Assembly (NCBI RefSeq): GCF_021631985.1
Contig: NZ_CP070225.1
Location: 10,106,001-10,170,000 of the forward strand
DNA: 64,000 nt
Direction of reading: 5' to 3'
Source of the DNA: Sandaracinus amylolyticus
GTDB taxonomy: Bacteria; Myxococcota_A; Polyangia; Polyangiales; Sandaracinaceae
Part shown: positions 34,676-43,795 of the stretch, piece after piece
How the letters are laid out: each line of letters starts with the position of its first letter
How positions within the stretch are numbered: the first letter of the stretch is position 1
The notes under the pieces: model-generated
Database searches by the model: none
What the model was told of the DNA's origin: nothing
The model's input: only the letters and a program-made list of their open reading frames with translations
Translations under genes and position numbers: made by a program

Positions 34676-36010
34676 TCACCCGAGCCAGGCCTCGAGCTCG
34701 GCGCGGGTCGCGTCGTCCATCTCGATCCAGGTCTCACCGCCGCTCGCGAGGACGAAGCTCAGCGCGGGGCTCTGCATGCCACGCCGGATGATCGTCGTCC
34801 GGTAGAGCCTCGCGATCGGCGGACGATCCTTCCGCAGCGCTTCGATCAGCGGGTGCCGATCGAGCCCGCCGAGCTCGAGCTGCGCATACCCGATCCCTCC
34901 GACGCTCAGCAGCCCGAACACCGCGGCGAACCCCAGCGGAAGGCCGATGTCGTCCATCGTGCCCGCTCCGTCGAAGTACACGCCCGCGAGGATGCCGAGC
35001 ACGCCCAGGCACAACACGAGCGCGATGACCGACCACATGCGCACCCATCGCGGGTGCGCGGCGAGCTGCTCGCGCACGAAGCGCACGAGCACGGCGCGCC
35101 GCGCATGATCGGGCCCGGAGCGCCGCGCCGGGGCAGGCTCGCTCCGCGGCGGACCGAAGGCCGACATCAGCACCCAGCGATTGAGGCGGCGACCCGGATG
35201 CGGATCGGTGCGGTGGACTGCGCCGGTCGCCATGTCGAATTTGTTTCCGTCGCCCTGGTCGAGGCCGACCGCGAACCACGCGCTCGGCCCGAACGCGAGG
35301 CCCGAGATCGTACGGTCCGCGTACTGCGCGTGGCCGACGGTCTCGCGCGACGGATAGGCGAGCACGACCGCGAGGTGATCGCCCGCCTGCAGTCCGACGC
35401 GATCGCCGCGCGCCGAGCAGACGACGCCGCGGATCGGCGCACGCTCGGGCGCGTTGGTGACGTGTGCGACCTCGAGCCCGTCGAGGCGGTGGAGCGATCC
35501 GCCGTTCGCGACGAGGAAGAAACCACCGGCGTTCCACGCGATCGCGTGCACCGGGCCCGGCACCCGCGTCGTGCCGGTCGGATGGCCCTGGGCGTCGAAG
35601 CGATGGAGCGCGCCGTCGCGGGTGCCGACGAGGAGCGTGTCGTCGCTGCCGAACGCCGCGGCGGTCGCACCCGGCACGTCGATCGCGCGCGGCGCTCCGC
35701 CGAGGAGCGATACGACGCCGCCGGGATGCACCGCTGCGCAGCGTCCGTCGAAGTCGTGCGCGAGCGCCGTCGCCGGGACGCCGAGCGGGACCGAGCGCAC
35801 CTGTGTCGCGGTCTCGTGCGACCACATGGCGAAGACACCGCTCGCGTCGAGGCTGACGATCGCGATCGCGCTCGATCCGACTCCGACGAGCGGCGCGCCC
35901 ACGTCGGTGCGCCAGCGAGGTGCCTCGCTCGCGCCGTCGTACACGAGGAGCTCGGAGCCGTCGGCGATGACGATGCTGTGCCCCTCCTCGTCGTAGTCCA
36001 TTCGGCTCAT
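34676..36010 (-). CDS. Membrane protein with cytosolic WD-like propeller
   Basis: 444 residues. Residues 1-290 are a run of propeller blades (ADGSELLVYDGASEAPRWRT, LLVGTRDGALHRFDAQGHPT, VANGGSLHRLDGLEV) without a signal peptide. Two adjacent TM helices follow at about 335-385 (MWSVIALVLCLGVLGILAGV and FAAVFGLLSVGGIGYAQLEL), and the cytosolic tail ends EAWLG. The topology suggests that the propeller and tail face the same side. No catalytic motif. The start ATG at 36010 is chosen because the propeller starts there. Confidence 0.75.
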   Translation of the reverse strand: MSRMDYDEEGHSIVIADGSELLVYDGASEAPRWRTDVGAPLVGVGSSAIAIVSLDASGVFAMWSHETATQVRSVPLGVPATALAHDFDGRCAAVHPGGVVSLLGGAPRAIDVPGATAAAFGSDDTLLVGTRDGALHRFDAQGHPTGTTRVPGPVHAIAWNAGGFFLVANGGSLHRLDGLEVAHVTNAPERAPIRGVVCSARGDRVGLQAGDHLAVVLAYPSRETVGHAQYADRTISGLAFGPSAWFAVGLDQGDGNKFDMATGAVHRTDPHPGRRLNRWVLMSAFGPPRSEPAPARRSGPDHARRAVLVRFVREQLAAHPRWVRMWSVIALVLCLGVLGILAGVYFDGAGTMDDIGLPLGFAAVFGLLSVGGIGYAQLELGGLDRHPLIEALRKDRPPIARLYRTTIIRRGMQSPALSFVLASGGETWIEMDDATRAELEAWLG

Positions 36011-36128
36011 GGCCGCGTGGTACGCGCGCTCGAGGGGCCGAGCTTCCCGGGGAGCACGAGGTGCTCGCCGGCGTATCGTGCCGTCGGTGAAGGACCTGCT
36101 GTCGGGCCAGGAGGCAGACTCTCGGGTG

Positions 36129-37046
36129 ATGGGACCGACTCGCGTGTGCGTGCTGGCGTTCGTGATGTGCAGTGTCGCGTGCGGAGGAGCTGCGGTGTCG
36201 TCGACCCACACTGCCGACGTCGTGTCGCGTGTGCAGCAGCTCGAGGTCGCGTTCGGCGAGCGCATCGAGGTCGATGGCGAGACTCTCACGCTCGACGGGC
36301 TCACGCTCGCAGACGAAGAGGGCCAGTCCTTCGGAGTGCGGCTGTCGCGCGACGATGGGACCAGCATCGATGTGTGGAGCCCCGGCTACGCGCGGCTCGG
36401 CGAGTGGGTCTGGAGGCTCGAATCGGTCGACGAGGATCGCGCGCGCGTGTCGCGCGTGCACGCGCCGCTGACTCCGCGGGCGCTCGTGTGGGGAGAGCGC
36501 ATCGAGCTCGGCTGCGCCGACGTGCTCGAGGGCGACGACGGATGGCGCTTCCATGCGCGCTCGGTGCGAGGGACCGGCGCGGTGTGGCTGCTCGAGATGA
36601 TCGGCGAGCGCGGGGACGAGCGCATCGAGCAGGTGATCGACGTGCAGCCGGAGCACGCGCACGAGCAGATGCTCGACGCGGATCATCACGTGCTCGCGTG
36701 GACGACTCCGACGCTCGACGCGCACGGCTGCGCGAGGACGCGAGTCGAGCTGGCCAATCCACACATGCAGATCCTCGATGCTGGAGACGGCTCGGACATC
36801 ACGCTGCGGGTGCGCGGTCGCGCGCGGGTCGGGGACGTGCTGATCGGATATCGCGGCTGGGGCGAGATGATCGAGTCCGACGGAGAAGGACGCGGTCTCG
36901 TGCAGATCGAGATCGAGCGCGGGGGCGAGGTGATCGCCTCGTCGCTGTGCGTCGTGGGCGACGACTGCACGCTCGGCGAGTGGGTGGTGCGCGTGGTCTC
37001 CGCCGGGCCGAGTGAAGCGCGCATGAGCGTGCGACGCGCCGAGTGA
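36129..37046 (+). CDS. Lipoprotein with duplicated beta domains
   Basis: 305 residues. Signal peptide MGPTRVCVLAFVMCSVAC with lipobox Cys18. The mature part is all-beta, and its first and last thirds end similarly (LGEWVWRLESVDEDRARVS and LGEWVVRVVSAGPSEARMS), which indicates internal duplication. A middle unit (RIELGCADVLEGDDGWRFHA) may be a third copy. No family recognised. It is convergent with the histidine kinase, with only 3 bp between the stops. Confidence 0.75.
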   Translation: MGPTRVCVLAFVMCSVACGGAAVSSTHTADVVSRVQQLEVAFGERIEVDGETLTLDGLTLADEEGQSFGVRLSRDDGTSIDVWSPGYARLGEWVWRLESVDEDRARVSRVHAPLTPRALVWGERIELGCADVLEGDDGWRFHARSVRGTGAVWLLEMIGERGDERIEQVIDVQPEHAHEQMLDADHHVLAWTTPTLDAHGCARTRVELANPHMQILDAGDGSDITLRVRGRARVGDVLIGYRGWGEMIESDGEGRGLVQIEIERGGEVIASSLCVVGDDCTLGEWVVRVVSAGPSEARMSVRRAE

Positions 37047-37049
37047 GCC

Positions 37050-38495
37050 TCATCGGAGGAGCGCGCGCGCCTGCATCGCATCGAGGGCCCTCGGGGCTCT
37101 CTCGTCGCGCTGGGCGGACATGCCCCTCGGGAGGACGATCGTGAAGGTCGAGCCGCTCCCGAGCTCGCTCGAGACCGTCAGCGTGCCTCCGTGCGTCGCG
37201 ACGATCTGGTGCGCGACGTAGAGGCCGAGCCCGAGCCCGCCGTACTTCGTCCACGAGACGCCGCGATAGAAGCGCTCGAACGCGTGCTCGAGCACCTCGG
37301 GGGCCATGCCGATCCCCTGATCGCGCACCACGACTCGCGCGCCGTCGCCCTCGCGCCCGACGGCGATCTCGATCGGTCGCCCCGCGCCGAACTTGATCGC
37401 GTTCTCGAGCAAGCTCGTCAGCACCTGATCGAGCCCCAGTCGATCCCATCGCCCGATCACCGGCGCTCCGGCGTCGACCGTCACGACCGACCCCGACCTC
37501 GTCCGCTCCGCGTCGAGCTTCGCGACCACCTCGTGCACGAGCGCCGCGAGGTCGAGCTCCTCGCGCTCGATGGGGAGGGTCGCCGACGCGAGCTGTGTCG
37601 TGTCGAGGAGCGATTGCACGAGCCGCTCGAGACGTCGGATCTGTCGCTCCATGCGTTCGACGTGCGGACCGTCGCCCGTGCGGCGGAGCACCTGCGCGCC
37701 GAGCTTGAGCGACGTGAGCGGCGTGCGGAGCTCGTGCGATGCGAGCGTGAGGAACTCGTCGCGCACGCGGGTGGCCCCCTCGGCGGCGTGGCGAGCGCGG
37801 GTCTCGGCGTCGAGCGTCCGCGCGAGCTCCACGCTCTGCTCCTTGACCCGCTGCTCGCTCGCGAGCGCGCGCTGCACCATCGCGCGGTGCCCCTCGAGCA
37901 CGGTCTGGACGAGCGTGCAGACGAACGTGAGCCCGGCCGCGGTCGCCAGCCACATCCGGATCCACACGTCGGCCGTCCGCGGCACCGCCGGGGAGCGCTC
38001 CGCCAGGTCGGAGACTCCCGCGAGACTGGCCCACGCGACCGACGCGAACACGACGAGCATGGCCGCGATGCTCCCGACCAGGCCGCGACGACCGAAGAAG
38101 ATCGTCCACGCCGTGCAGGTCGCGGCCATCCCGAGGCTCACCCCGACGAGCGGTCCGACGTGCAGCAGACTGCACGCGCTCACCACGGCGCCGCCGGTGC
38201 AGAACATCGTGGCCTGGAGCCGCACCGACGCGCGACGGAACGCGAGGAGCGCGAGCGCGACCAGGTAGCTCAGCACCGCGGCGAGCACGACCCAGATCGA
38301 GACCGTGTCGGTCAGCCATGCCTGCACCCAGCCGAGCGTCAGGATCGGGGACCAGAGGAGAACGAGAAGGCCCCGCGCGAAGACCAGCACGCGCCGCTCG
38401 ATCTCGGCGAGCGGCTCGGAGCCGCTCTCGATCGAGCCACGATCCCGATCGCTCGAGGCCACGACTGCGACATAGCCCCTCGGGGTCGATCGCAC
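37050..38495 (-). CDS. Sensor histidine kinase with membrane-embedded input domain
   Basis: 481 residues from a GTG at 38495. There are six predicted TM helices in residues about 38-215 (LLVLLWSPILTLGWVQAWL to TAAGLTFVCTLVQTVLEG) without a large periplasmic domain. A short coiled linker leads to HisKA with an intact H-box (FLTLASHELRTPLTSL). HATPase_c has its N-box (LTSLLENAIKFGAG), DQGIGMAPEV and GLGLGLYVAHQIV. It probably senses a membrane or small-molecule signal. No response regulator is adjacent. It follows the methyltransferase gene by 16 bp on the same strand. Confidence 0.9.
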   Translation of the reverse strand: MRSTPRGYVAVVASSDRDRGSIESGSEPLAEIERRVLVFARGLLVLLWSPILTLGWVQAWLTDTVSIWVVLAAVLSYLVALALLAFRRASVRLQATMFCTGGAVVSACSLLHVGPLVGVSLGMAATCTAWTIFFGRRGLVGSIAAMLVVFASVAWASLAGVSDLAERSPAVPRTADVWIRMWLATAAGLTFVCTLVQTVLEGHRAMVQRALASEQRVKEQSVELARTLDAETRARHAAEGATRVRDEFLTLASHELRTPLTSLKLGAQVLRRTGDGPHVERMERQIRRLERLVQSLLDTTQLASATLPIEREELDLAALVHEVVAKLDAERTRSGSVVTVDAGAPVIGRWDRLGLDQVLTSLLENAIKFGAGRPIEIAVGREGDGARVVVRDQGIGMAPEVLEHAFERFYRGVSWTKYGGLGLGLYVAHQIVATHGGTLTVSSELGSGSTFTIVLPRGMSAQRDERAPRALDAMQARALLR

Positions 38496-38511
38496 TCAGC
38501 TCATCGTTGGC

Positions 38512-39357
38512 TCACGACGAGGCGCGCGCCGTGACGAGCCAGCTCGCGGCGGTGAAGCGCGCTGCGCCGTCGCGCAGCGAGGGCGCGTACGCGGCGCGCA
38601 GCGCTTCGGTCGTGCGTGCGCGGGTCGTCTCGTCGGCGTCGCGCAGCGCGAGGCCGACCGGGCCGAGCTTCGTGACGTAGGCGAGCAGGTCCTGCTCCGC
38701 GATCAGCGTGGGCACGTCGGCGGCGCGGACGTCGACGTTCGTCCAACCACTCTCGTCGAGGATCCGTCGCACGCGATCTCCGTCGGCGAACGCGAACTGC
38801 CCGGGCGCATCGGGATCGGGCGCGCGCAGCGGGAGGAAGGGCGCGGCGGCGCGCGGCGCGAGGGTCATGAACGGATTCTCGGCAGGGCTCCGCCACGCGA
38901 CGAACGTGAGGGTCGCGCCGGGTCGTGCGGCGCGCCGGATGTTCGCGAACGCAGCGACGGGGTCGTCGAAGAACATCACGCCGAAGCGCGAGATCACCGC
39001 GTCGAAGTCGCGGGGCGTGAACGCGTGGGTCTGCGCGTCGGCGCGGAGGAACGCTGCAGGCGGGGTGGCGCGCGCCTCGGCGACCGCGATCAACGGCGCG
39101 GAGATGTCGACGCCGAGACAGAGGCCCTGCGGGCCGAGGCGCCGCGCCATCGCGAGCGTCGTCGCGCCGGCGCCGCAGCCGATGTCGAGGACGCGCTTCG
39201 CCTCGCCGGGGAACGCGCGCTCGACGAGCAGGGGCTCGAACGGCGCGAGCATGCGATCGAGCACGTCCTGCATCTCCGCCCAGGTCCGTCCGCTGGCTTC
39301 GTTCCAGAGGGCGGCCTGATCGCGATTGGGGGAGTCCGTATTGCGCTGGGTGGTCAT
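38512..39357 (-). CDS. Class I SAM-dependent methyltransferase
   Basis: 281 residues. Motif I is VLDIGCGAGATTLAMARRLG (about 56-75), followed by LGVDIS and the post-I Asp, then AVISRFGVMFFDDPVAAFAN and TLTFVAWRSP, all as in UbiE/Methyltransf_25 proteins. The C-terminal lid is FADGDRVRRILDESGWTNVD. The substrate is unknown. It is divergent from a MerR regulator across 41 bp that hold a SoxR-type palindrome in promoter position, so its expression is very likely controlled by that regulator. Confidence 0.9.
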   Translation of the reverse strand: MTTQRNTDSPNRDQAALWNEASGRTWAEMQDVLDRMLAPFEPLLVERAFPGEAKRVLDIGCGAGATTLAMARRLGPQGLCLGVDISAPLIAVAEARATPPAAFLRADAQTHAFTPRDFDAVISRFGVMFFDDPVAAFANIRRAARPGATLTFVAWRSPAENPFMTLAPRAAAPFLPLRAPDPDAPGQFAFADGDRVRRILDESGWTNVDVRAADVPTLIAEQDLLAYVTKLGPVGLALRDADETTRARTTEALRAAYAPSLRDGAARFTAASWLVTARASS

Positions 39358-39374
39358 GAGCGGCAGCTTGCGAG

Positions 39375-39390
39375 CTCAAGTCGACTTGAG
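39375..39390. promoter_or_regulatory. SoxR-box-like MerR operator
   Basis: CTCAAGTCGACTTGAG is a perfect 16-bp palindrome between the divergent methyltransferase and MerR genes. Read toward the methyltransferase it lies directly after TTGACC in the same register as the E. coli soxS promoter, whose soxbox is CCTCAAGTTAACTTGAGG. A 19-bp spacer would place the -10 at CAAGCT. This is the classic MerR-family arrangement. Confidence 0.75.
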
Positions 39391-39398
39391 GTCAAGCG

Positions 39399-39908
39399 AT
39401 GCGCGAGCTCGACATCTCGGAAGTGGCTCGACGCTCCGGCGTGCCCGCCTCGACGCTGCGGTTCTACGAAGAGAAGGGCCTCATCCGCCCGACGAGGCGG
39501 CGGGGCGCACGTCGTCAGTTCGACGAGGGCGTGCTGGAGCGACTGGCGCTGATCGCGCTCGGTCAGGTCGCGGGCTTCTCCCTCGACGAGATCGCCCGGA
39601 TGTTCGCGCCCGACGGACTGCCGCGCATCGAGCGCGAGCGGCTGACGGCGAAGGCCGACGAGCTCGACCAGACGATCGCGCGGCTCGGCGCGCTGCGCGA
39701 CGGGCTGCGCCACGCGGCGGCGTGCCCTGCGCCGAGCCACATGGAGTGCCCGCGGTTCCGCCGCATCGTGAAGCTCGCCGCGGCCGGTCGTCTGGAGCAC
39801 CGGACGCCGGAGCGAAAAAAAGATCGGGCGGGTGTCGGAACCGGGCATGGTCGTTCGCTATCCGGGGGAAGGGCCGGCGTGCCCCCGACGAAAGGACCGA
39901 CGAAATGA
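39399..39908 (+). CDS. MerR family transcriptional regulator (two-Cys type)
   Basis: 169 residues. The N-terminal winged HTH LDISEVARRSGVPASTLRFY, YEEKGLIRPTRRRGARRQFD and the long dimerisation helix ERERLTAKADELDQTIARLG are typical. The effector end has ACPAPSHMECPRF, two Cys eight residues apart, rather than the four clustered Cys of SoxR, so metal or thiol sensing is possible but an iron-sulphur cluster is unlikely. The last ~35 residues look like non-conserved tail. Its stop overlaps the next ATG (39905-39908). Confidence 0.88.
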   Translation: MRELDISEVARRSGVPASTLRFYEEKGLIRPTRRRGARRQFDEGVLERLALIALGQVAGFSLDEIARMFAPDGLPRIERERLTAKADELDQTIARLGALRDGLRHAAACPAPSHMECPRFRRIVKLAAAGRLEHRTPERKKDRAGVGTGHGRSLSGGRAGVPPTKGPTK

Positions 39909-40246
39909 CCAAGAAGTTCATGCTGATCTACCGCAGCGACGTGACCGCCGAGCAGGAGCAGCAGCCGTCCCCCGACGAGATGCAGGCGATCCTCGCGCAG
40001 TGGCAGGCGTGGAAGGAGAAGTTCCCGTCGATCGTGGACATGGGCGACGGGCTCCTGCCCACCGGGCGCAGCATCAAGGCCGGCGTGGTGACCGACGGAC
40101 CGACGGTCGAGTCGAAGGAGATCGTCTCCGGCTACTCGATCGTGGCGGCGGCGAGCTACGACGCGGCGATGGTGGTCGCGCGCGCGTGCCCGATCCTCTT
40201 CGCGCCGGGCTCGAGCGTCGAAGTGCGCGAGCTCGCGGGCTACTGA
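39905..40246 (+). CDS. YCII/DGPF domain protein
   Basis: 113 residues: KFMLIYRSDVTAEQEQQPSP, WKEKFPSIVDMGDGLLPTGR and TDGPTVESKEIVSGYSIVAA, the DGPF/YCII signature of small dimeric proteins of the ferredoxin-like fold. It precedes an ECF42-type sigma-factor gene by 6 bp. DGPF genes are the characteristic neighbours and regulon members of ECF42 sigma factors. Its biochemical activity is unknown. AAAGGA precedes the ATG. Confidence 0.9.
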   Translation: MTKKFMLIYRSDVTAEQEQQPSPDEMQAILAQWQAWKEKFPSIVDMGDGLLPTGRSIKAGVVTDGPTVESKEIVSGYSIVAAASYDAAMVVARACPILFAPGSSVEVRELAGY

Positions 40247-40252
40247 GATCGG

Positions 40253-41494
40253 ATGAGCGAGGCGCACCAGACGATCGGGCTCGTGCTGCGACACGAGTAC
40301 GGTCGTCTGGTCGCGGCGCTGCTGCGCGAGTTCGGGACGAGCCGCATCTCGCTCGTGGAGGACGGGCTCTCGCAGGCGATGCTCGAGGGCACCGTCGCGT
40401 GGCGGGCGCGCGGCGTTCCGCCGAACGCGCGCGCCTGGCTCCATCGCGCGGCGCGGCATCGCATCGTCGACGAGCTCCGGCGACAGCGAAGGCTCTCCAC
40501 GCTCGACGACTCGCTGCTCGAGGCAGAGGAGGGCGAGCCCCAGGCGAGCCTGGGCGACGACGTGCACGACGACGAGCTGCGCGCGCTCTTCGCGTGCGCG
40601 GAGCCGTCGATCCCGCTGGCGTCGCAGATCGTGTTCGCGCTGCGCACGCTCTGCGGGTTCTCGACGCGCGAGATCGCGACGCGGCTCGTGACGTCCGAAG
40701 AGAACGTGCAGAAGCGCTGGGAGCGCGCGCGAGAGCGACTGCGCGAGGTGGACCTGCGGCTCGAGCTCTCGGAGGCGGAGTGGCCCGCTCGCTCCGAGGC
40801 GGTGCTGCGGATGATCTACGTGCTGTTCACCGAGGGCTACTTCGCGTCGAGCGGCGAGCGGGTGTTGCGCCTCGAGCTGTGCCGGGAGGCGCTGCGACTC
40901 TGTCGTCTGGTGGCCGAGCATCCACGCTACGCGTCGCCCCGGGTCCTCGCGCTGCTCGCGCTGATGCACCTGCACCACGCGCGGCGGGACGCGCGCACCG
41001 ACGACGAGGGCGCTCCGGTGCTGATGGAAGATCAGGATCGGCGTCGTTATCACCGCGCCGATCTCGTGCTCGGGCTGCGCGCGCTCCAGGCCGCGGCGCG
41101 CGACGGGCTCGAGTCGAAGTACCACCTCGAGGCGGCGATCGCGGCGGAGCACGCGTTCGCACCGACGTTCGAGGACACGCGCTGGCGGGAGATCGTCGCG
41201 CTCTACGATCGGCTCGCGCGCGTCGACCCCTCGCCGCTGCACGAGCTGCACGCGGCGATCGCGCTGTCGTACGCGGAGAGCCCGCACGCCGCGCTGACGC
41301 GGCTCGATGCGCAGCGGCCGCCGACGTGGCTGAGGGAGTCGCACCTGTGGCTCGCGACGTATGCGGATCTGCACCGCCGGATGGGCCATCGCGACGAGGC
41401 GATCGCGCTCTACGAGAAGGCGATCGCGCTGGCGCCGCCGTTCGAGCGCGTGATCCTGGAGCGGCGCCTGATGCGAGAGCGCGACGAAGCCTGA
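40253..41494 (+). CDS. ECF sigma factor with TPR-like C-terminal extension (ECF42-type)
   Basis: 413 residues. Sigma region 2 is in residues about 10-75 (LVEDGLSQAMLEGTVAWRAR, NARAWLHRAARHRIVDELRR). Region 4 is at about 115-165 (ALRTLCGFSTREIATRLVTS, EENVQKRWERARERL). The ~230-residue C-terminal extension (DUF6596 and TPR-like; HRRMGHRDEAIALYEKAIAL) replaces an anti-sigma factor in the ECF42 group and is needed for activity there. No anti-sigma gene is present here, consistent with the group. It is coupled to the upstream DGPF gene. Confidence 0.9.
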   Translation: MSEAHQTIGLVLRHEYGRLVAALLREFGTSRISLVEDGLSQAMLEGTVAWRARGVPPNARAWLHRAARHRIVDELRRQRRLSTLDDSLLEAEEGEPQASLGDDVHDDELRALFACAEPSIPLASQIVFALRTLCGFSTREIATRLVTSEENVQKRWERARERLREVDLRLELSEAEWPARSEAVLRMIYVLFTEGYFASSGERVLRLELCREALRLCRLVAEHPRYASPRVLALLALMHLHHARRDARTDDEGAPVLMEDQDRRRYHRADLVLGLRALQAAARDGLESKYHLEAAIAAEHAFAPTFEDTRWREIVALYDRLARVDPSPLHELHAAIALSYAESPHAALTRLDAQRPPTWLRESHLWLATYADLHRRMGHRDEAIALYEKAIALAPPFERVILERRLMRERDEA

Positions 41495-41505
41495 CGGCGT
41501 GCGGG

Positions 41506-43755
41506 CTAGCGCGCGCGGTCTCCGAGCGCGGCGAGGACCTTCGGGAGCTCTCGGCTCCTCACGCCGAGCCAGCTGCCGATCTCGTTCGGGGTCTCCTGCT
41601 CGCGCAGTCTCGCCAACACGCGCTCGACGACATCCACTCTCACGACGCGCGGGCCGAGCGGAAGAAAACCGACTGCGAGATACGACTCGAACGGCACGTC
41701 CTTCAGACGTGCTGTCGAGACGACCCCTCTCATCGGCGCTCTCGGCTCTTTCGTGCCGCGATACACACGCACCAGGAGCGCTCTCAGTCTCAGCGCTTCG
41801 GCGCTCAGCAATCCACGCGCGAACACGGTGCGCGATCCGATCACGACGCCGCGCTTGTCGAGCGCCGTGCGATCCTCGTCGCTCAGCGCCGCGATCTCGC
41901 CCTTCGCGCGCTCGACGTCCAGCGTCCCGAGCCCGCGCTCGAGCTGCCACAGGACGCCTCGCACCAATCCTTCGGCGTCGTGCGACGCGATCGGCCGCAG
42001 CAGCTCGCTGACCAGGTCGCGCCCGTAGGCCGCCATCCTCCGCTCGATGCGCGATCTCGCGCCGGCGCCGATTGTGTCGTCGACCGTCAGCACCACCCTC
42101 GGCGACAGCAGATCGCGGCCCGCGACCAGCTTCCCGAGCTCTTCGTCGCCCCACGACACCACACCTGCGTCGTCGATCTGGAACGCGTCGTGGGGTGCCT
42201 CGACGATTCGCGCGACCCGGCTCTCTCGGTCGCGCTCCTCGGCGCGGCGCACGTCGTCGAGCATGTCGCCGATCTGCGCGAAGAAGCCGCCTTTTCGCGC
42301 GGCTTCTTCGGTCCGCGGGATCGACATCGCGCGCGGCGCGCGCGCGACGAAGCGCTCGACCAGGCGCTCGTGCAGCGCGTCGCCGAGGCGGTCCTCGACC
42401 TCTCGCGCGCGCTCCTCGAGGCTGCCGTCGATCCACTCGCGCTGGTGGCTCACGTACGTCCACACGCGGATCGCGGCGAGCCTCGCGGTGAGCTCGTCGA
42501 TCTCGCCCTCGACGCGATCGATGCGCTGCACGTGGCGATCGACCCAACCGGGATCGAGGCGGCCGCGCTCGACGAGCGTGACGAAGATCTCCTCGAGCAA
42601 CGAGGCGTGATCGAGGATCGTGAGCTTGCGGTAGTCGGGGATCTGGCAGACGTCCCAGAGCAAGCGCACCACGTCCTCGCCGATCGCGCGCTCGCGCACC
42701 CGCGGGCGATCCGCGAGCGTGCGCAGCACGTCGAAGTCGTCGGCCTGCTCGACGCGCGTGAACACCGGGTGCGGCGCCGCGGTCGAGAGCGACGCGAGCA
42801 GCGTGTCGATCGACGCGAAGTCGAGCTCGGGGCTGCGCCACACCAGCCGCGTGACCGGCGGGAAACGATGCTCCTCGAGCCGCGCGACGAGCTTCTCCGA
42901 GAAGCCGGGCAGAGGATTGAGCGTGCCGAACGTGCCGTCGCGCTGATAGCGACCGGCGCGCCCCGCGATCTGGCCGAGCTCGGCGGGCTCGAGCGGGCGG
43001 TGCTCGCGGCCGTCGAACTTCTCGACCGCCGCGAACGCGACGTGATCGACGTCGAGGTTGAGGCCCATGCCGATCGCGTCGGTGGCGACGAGATACTGCA
43101 CCTCGCGCGCTTCGTAGAGCGCGACCTGCGCGTTGCGGGTGCGCGGCGAGAGCGCGCCGAGCACGACCGCGACGCCGCCCTTCTTCTGCCGCATGCGCGC
43201 GGCGAGGTCGTAGACCTCGGCCGCGCTGAACGCGACGATCGCGCTGCGCGGCGGCAGCCCTCCGAGCCCGCTGCGCCCGGCATGTCGCAGCGCCGAGAGG
43301 CGCGCCTGTCGCTCGAGGCGCGCGCCGGGCAGGAGCTCGCGGAGGATGGGCGCCATCGTGTCGGCGCCCAGCAGCCACGTCTCGCGGGTGCCGCGCGCGT
43401 GGAGCAGTCGATCGGTGAAGACGTGGCCGCGCTCGCGATGCGCGGCGAGCTGCACCTCGTCGATCGCGAGGAAGTGCACGGGACGATCGAGCGGCATCGC
43501 CTCGACGGTGCACACCCAGTAGCGCGGCGCGCGCGGGACGCGCTTCTCCTCGCCGGTGACGAGCGCGACCTGACTCTCGCCGACCGCGCGGGTGACGCGG
43601 TCGTAGACCTCGCGCGCGAGCAGGCGCAGCGGCAGGCCGATCATGCCGCTCTCGTGCTCGAGCATCCGCGTGACCGCGCGGTGCGTCTTGCCGGTGTTCG
43701 TGGGGCCGAGCGCGAGGACCAGCGTCGTGTCGAGATCGTGCGCCGAAGCGCCCAT
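41506..43755 (-). CDS. SUV3-like DExx/DEAH-box RNA helicase
   Basis: 749 residues. Walker A is GPTNTGKTHRAV (about 17-28), the DExx-like motif II is FLAIDEVQLAAH, and further motifs are LLGADTM, AFSAAEVYDL, VATDAIGMGLNLD and QIAGRAGRYQRDGTFG. The order and wording match the SUV3 helicases of mitochondria and some alphaproteobacteria. A ~380-residue C-terminal domain follows with the SUV3-type helical bundle (RLVWRSPELDFASIDTLLAS). It probably unwinds structured RNA during turnover. A GTG codon lies directly before the chosen ATG. Confidence 0.85.
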   Translation of the reverse strand: MGASAHDLDTTLVLALGPTNTGKTHRAVTRMLEHESGMIGLPLRLLAREVYDRVTRAVGESQVALVTGEEKRVPRAPRYWVCTVEAMPLDRPVHFLAIDEVQLAAHRERGHVFTDRLLHARGTRETWLLGADTMAPILRELLPGARLERQARLSALRHAGRSGLGGLPPRSAIVAFSAAEVYDLAARMRQKKGGVAVVLGALSPRTRNAQVALYEAREVQYLVATDAIGMGLNLDVDHVAFAAVEKFDGREHRPLEPAELGQIAGRAGRYQRDGTFGTLNPLPGFSEKLVARLEEHRFPPVTRLVWRSPELDFASIDTLLASLSTAAPHPVFTRVEQADDFDVLRTLADRPRVRERAIGEDVVRLLWDVCQIPDYRKLTILDHASLLEEIFVTLVERGRLDPGWVDRHVQRIDRVEGEIDELTARLAAIRVWTYVSHQREWIDGSLEERAREVEDRLGDALHERLVERFVARAPRAMSIPRTEEAARKGGFFAQIGDMLDDVRRAEERDRESRVARIVEAPHDAFQIDDAGVVSWGDEELGKLVAGRDLLSPRVVLTVDDTIGAGARSRIERRMAAYGRDLVSELLRPIASHDAEGLVRGVLWQLERGLGTLDVERAKGEIAALSDEDRTALDKRGVVIGSRTVFARGLLSAEALRLRALLVRVYRGTKEPRAPMRGVVSTARLKDVPFESYLAVGFLPLGPRVVRVDVVERVLARLREQETPNEIGSWLGVRSRELPKVLAALGDRAR

Positions 43756-43795
43756 CACGAACGAACGTTAGCAGCCCTCGCGCTCGGGATGACGA

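Noticed and set aside
39399..39908. True SoxR
   Set aside because: The four-Cys iron-sulphur motif CxxCxCxxxxxC is absent; only two Cys are present, so the name was not used.
39563..43513. 1316-codon open frame on the minus strand
   Set aside because: Its only sensible parts are antisense of the sigma factor and an out-of-frame shadow of the helicase. The composition is Arg/Ala-rich, as expected for long spurious frames in very GC-rich DNA.
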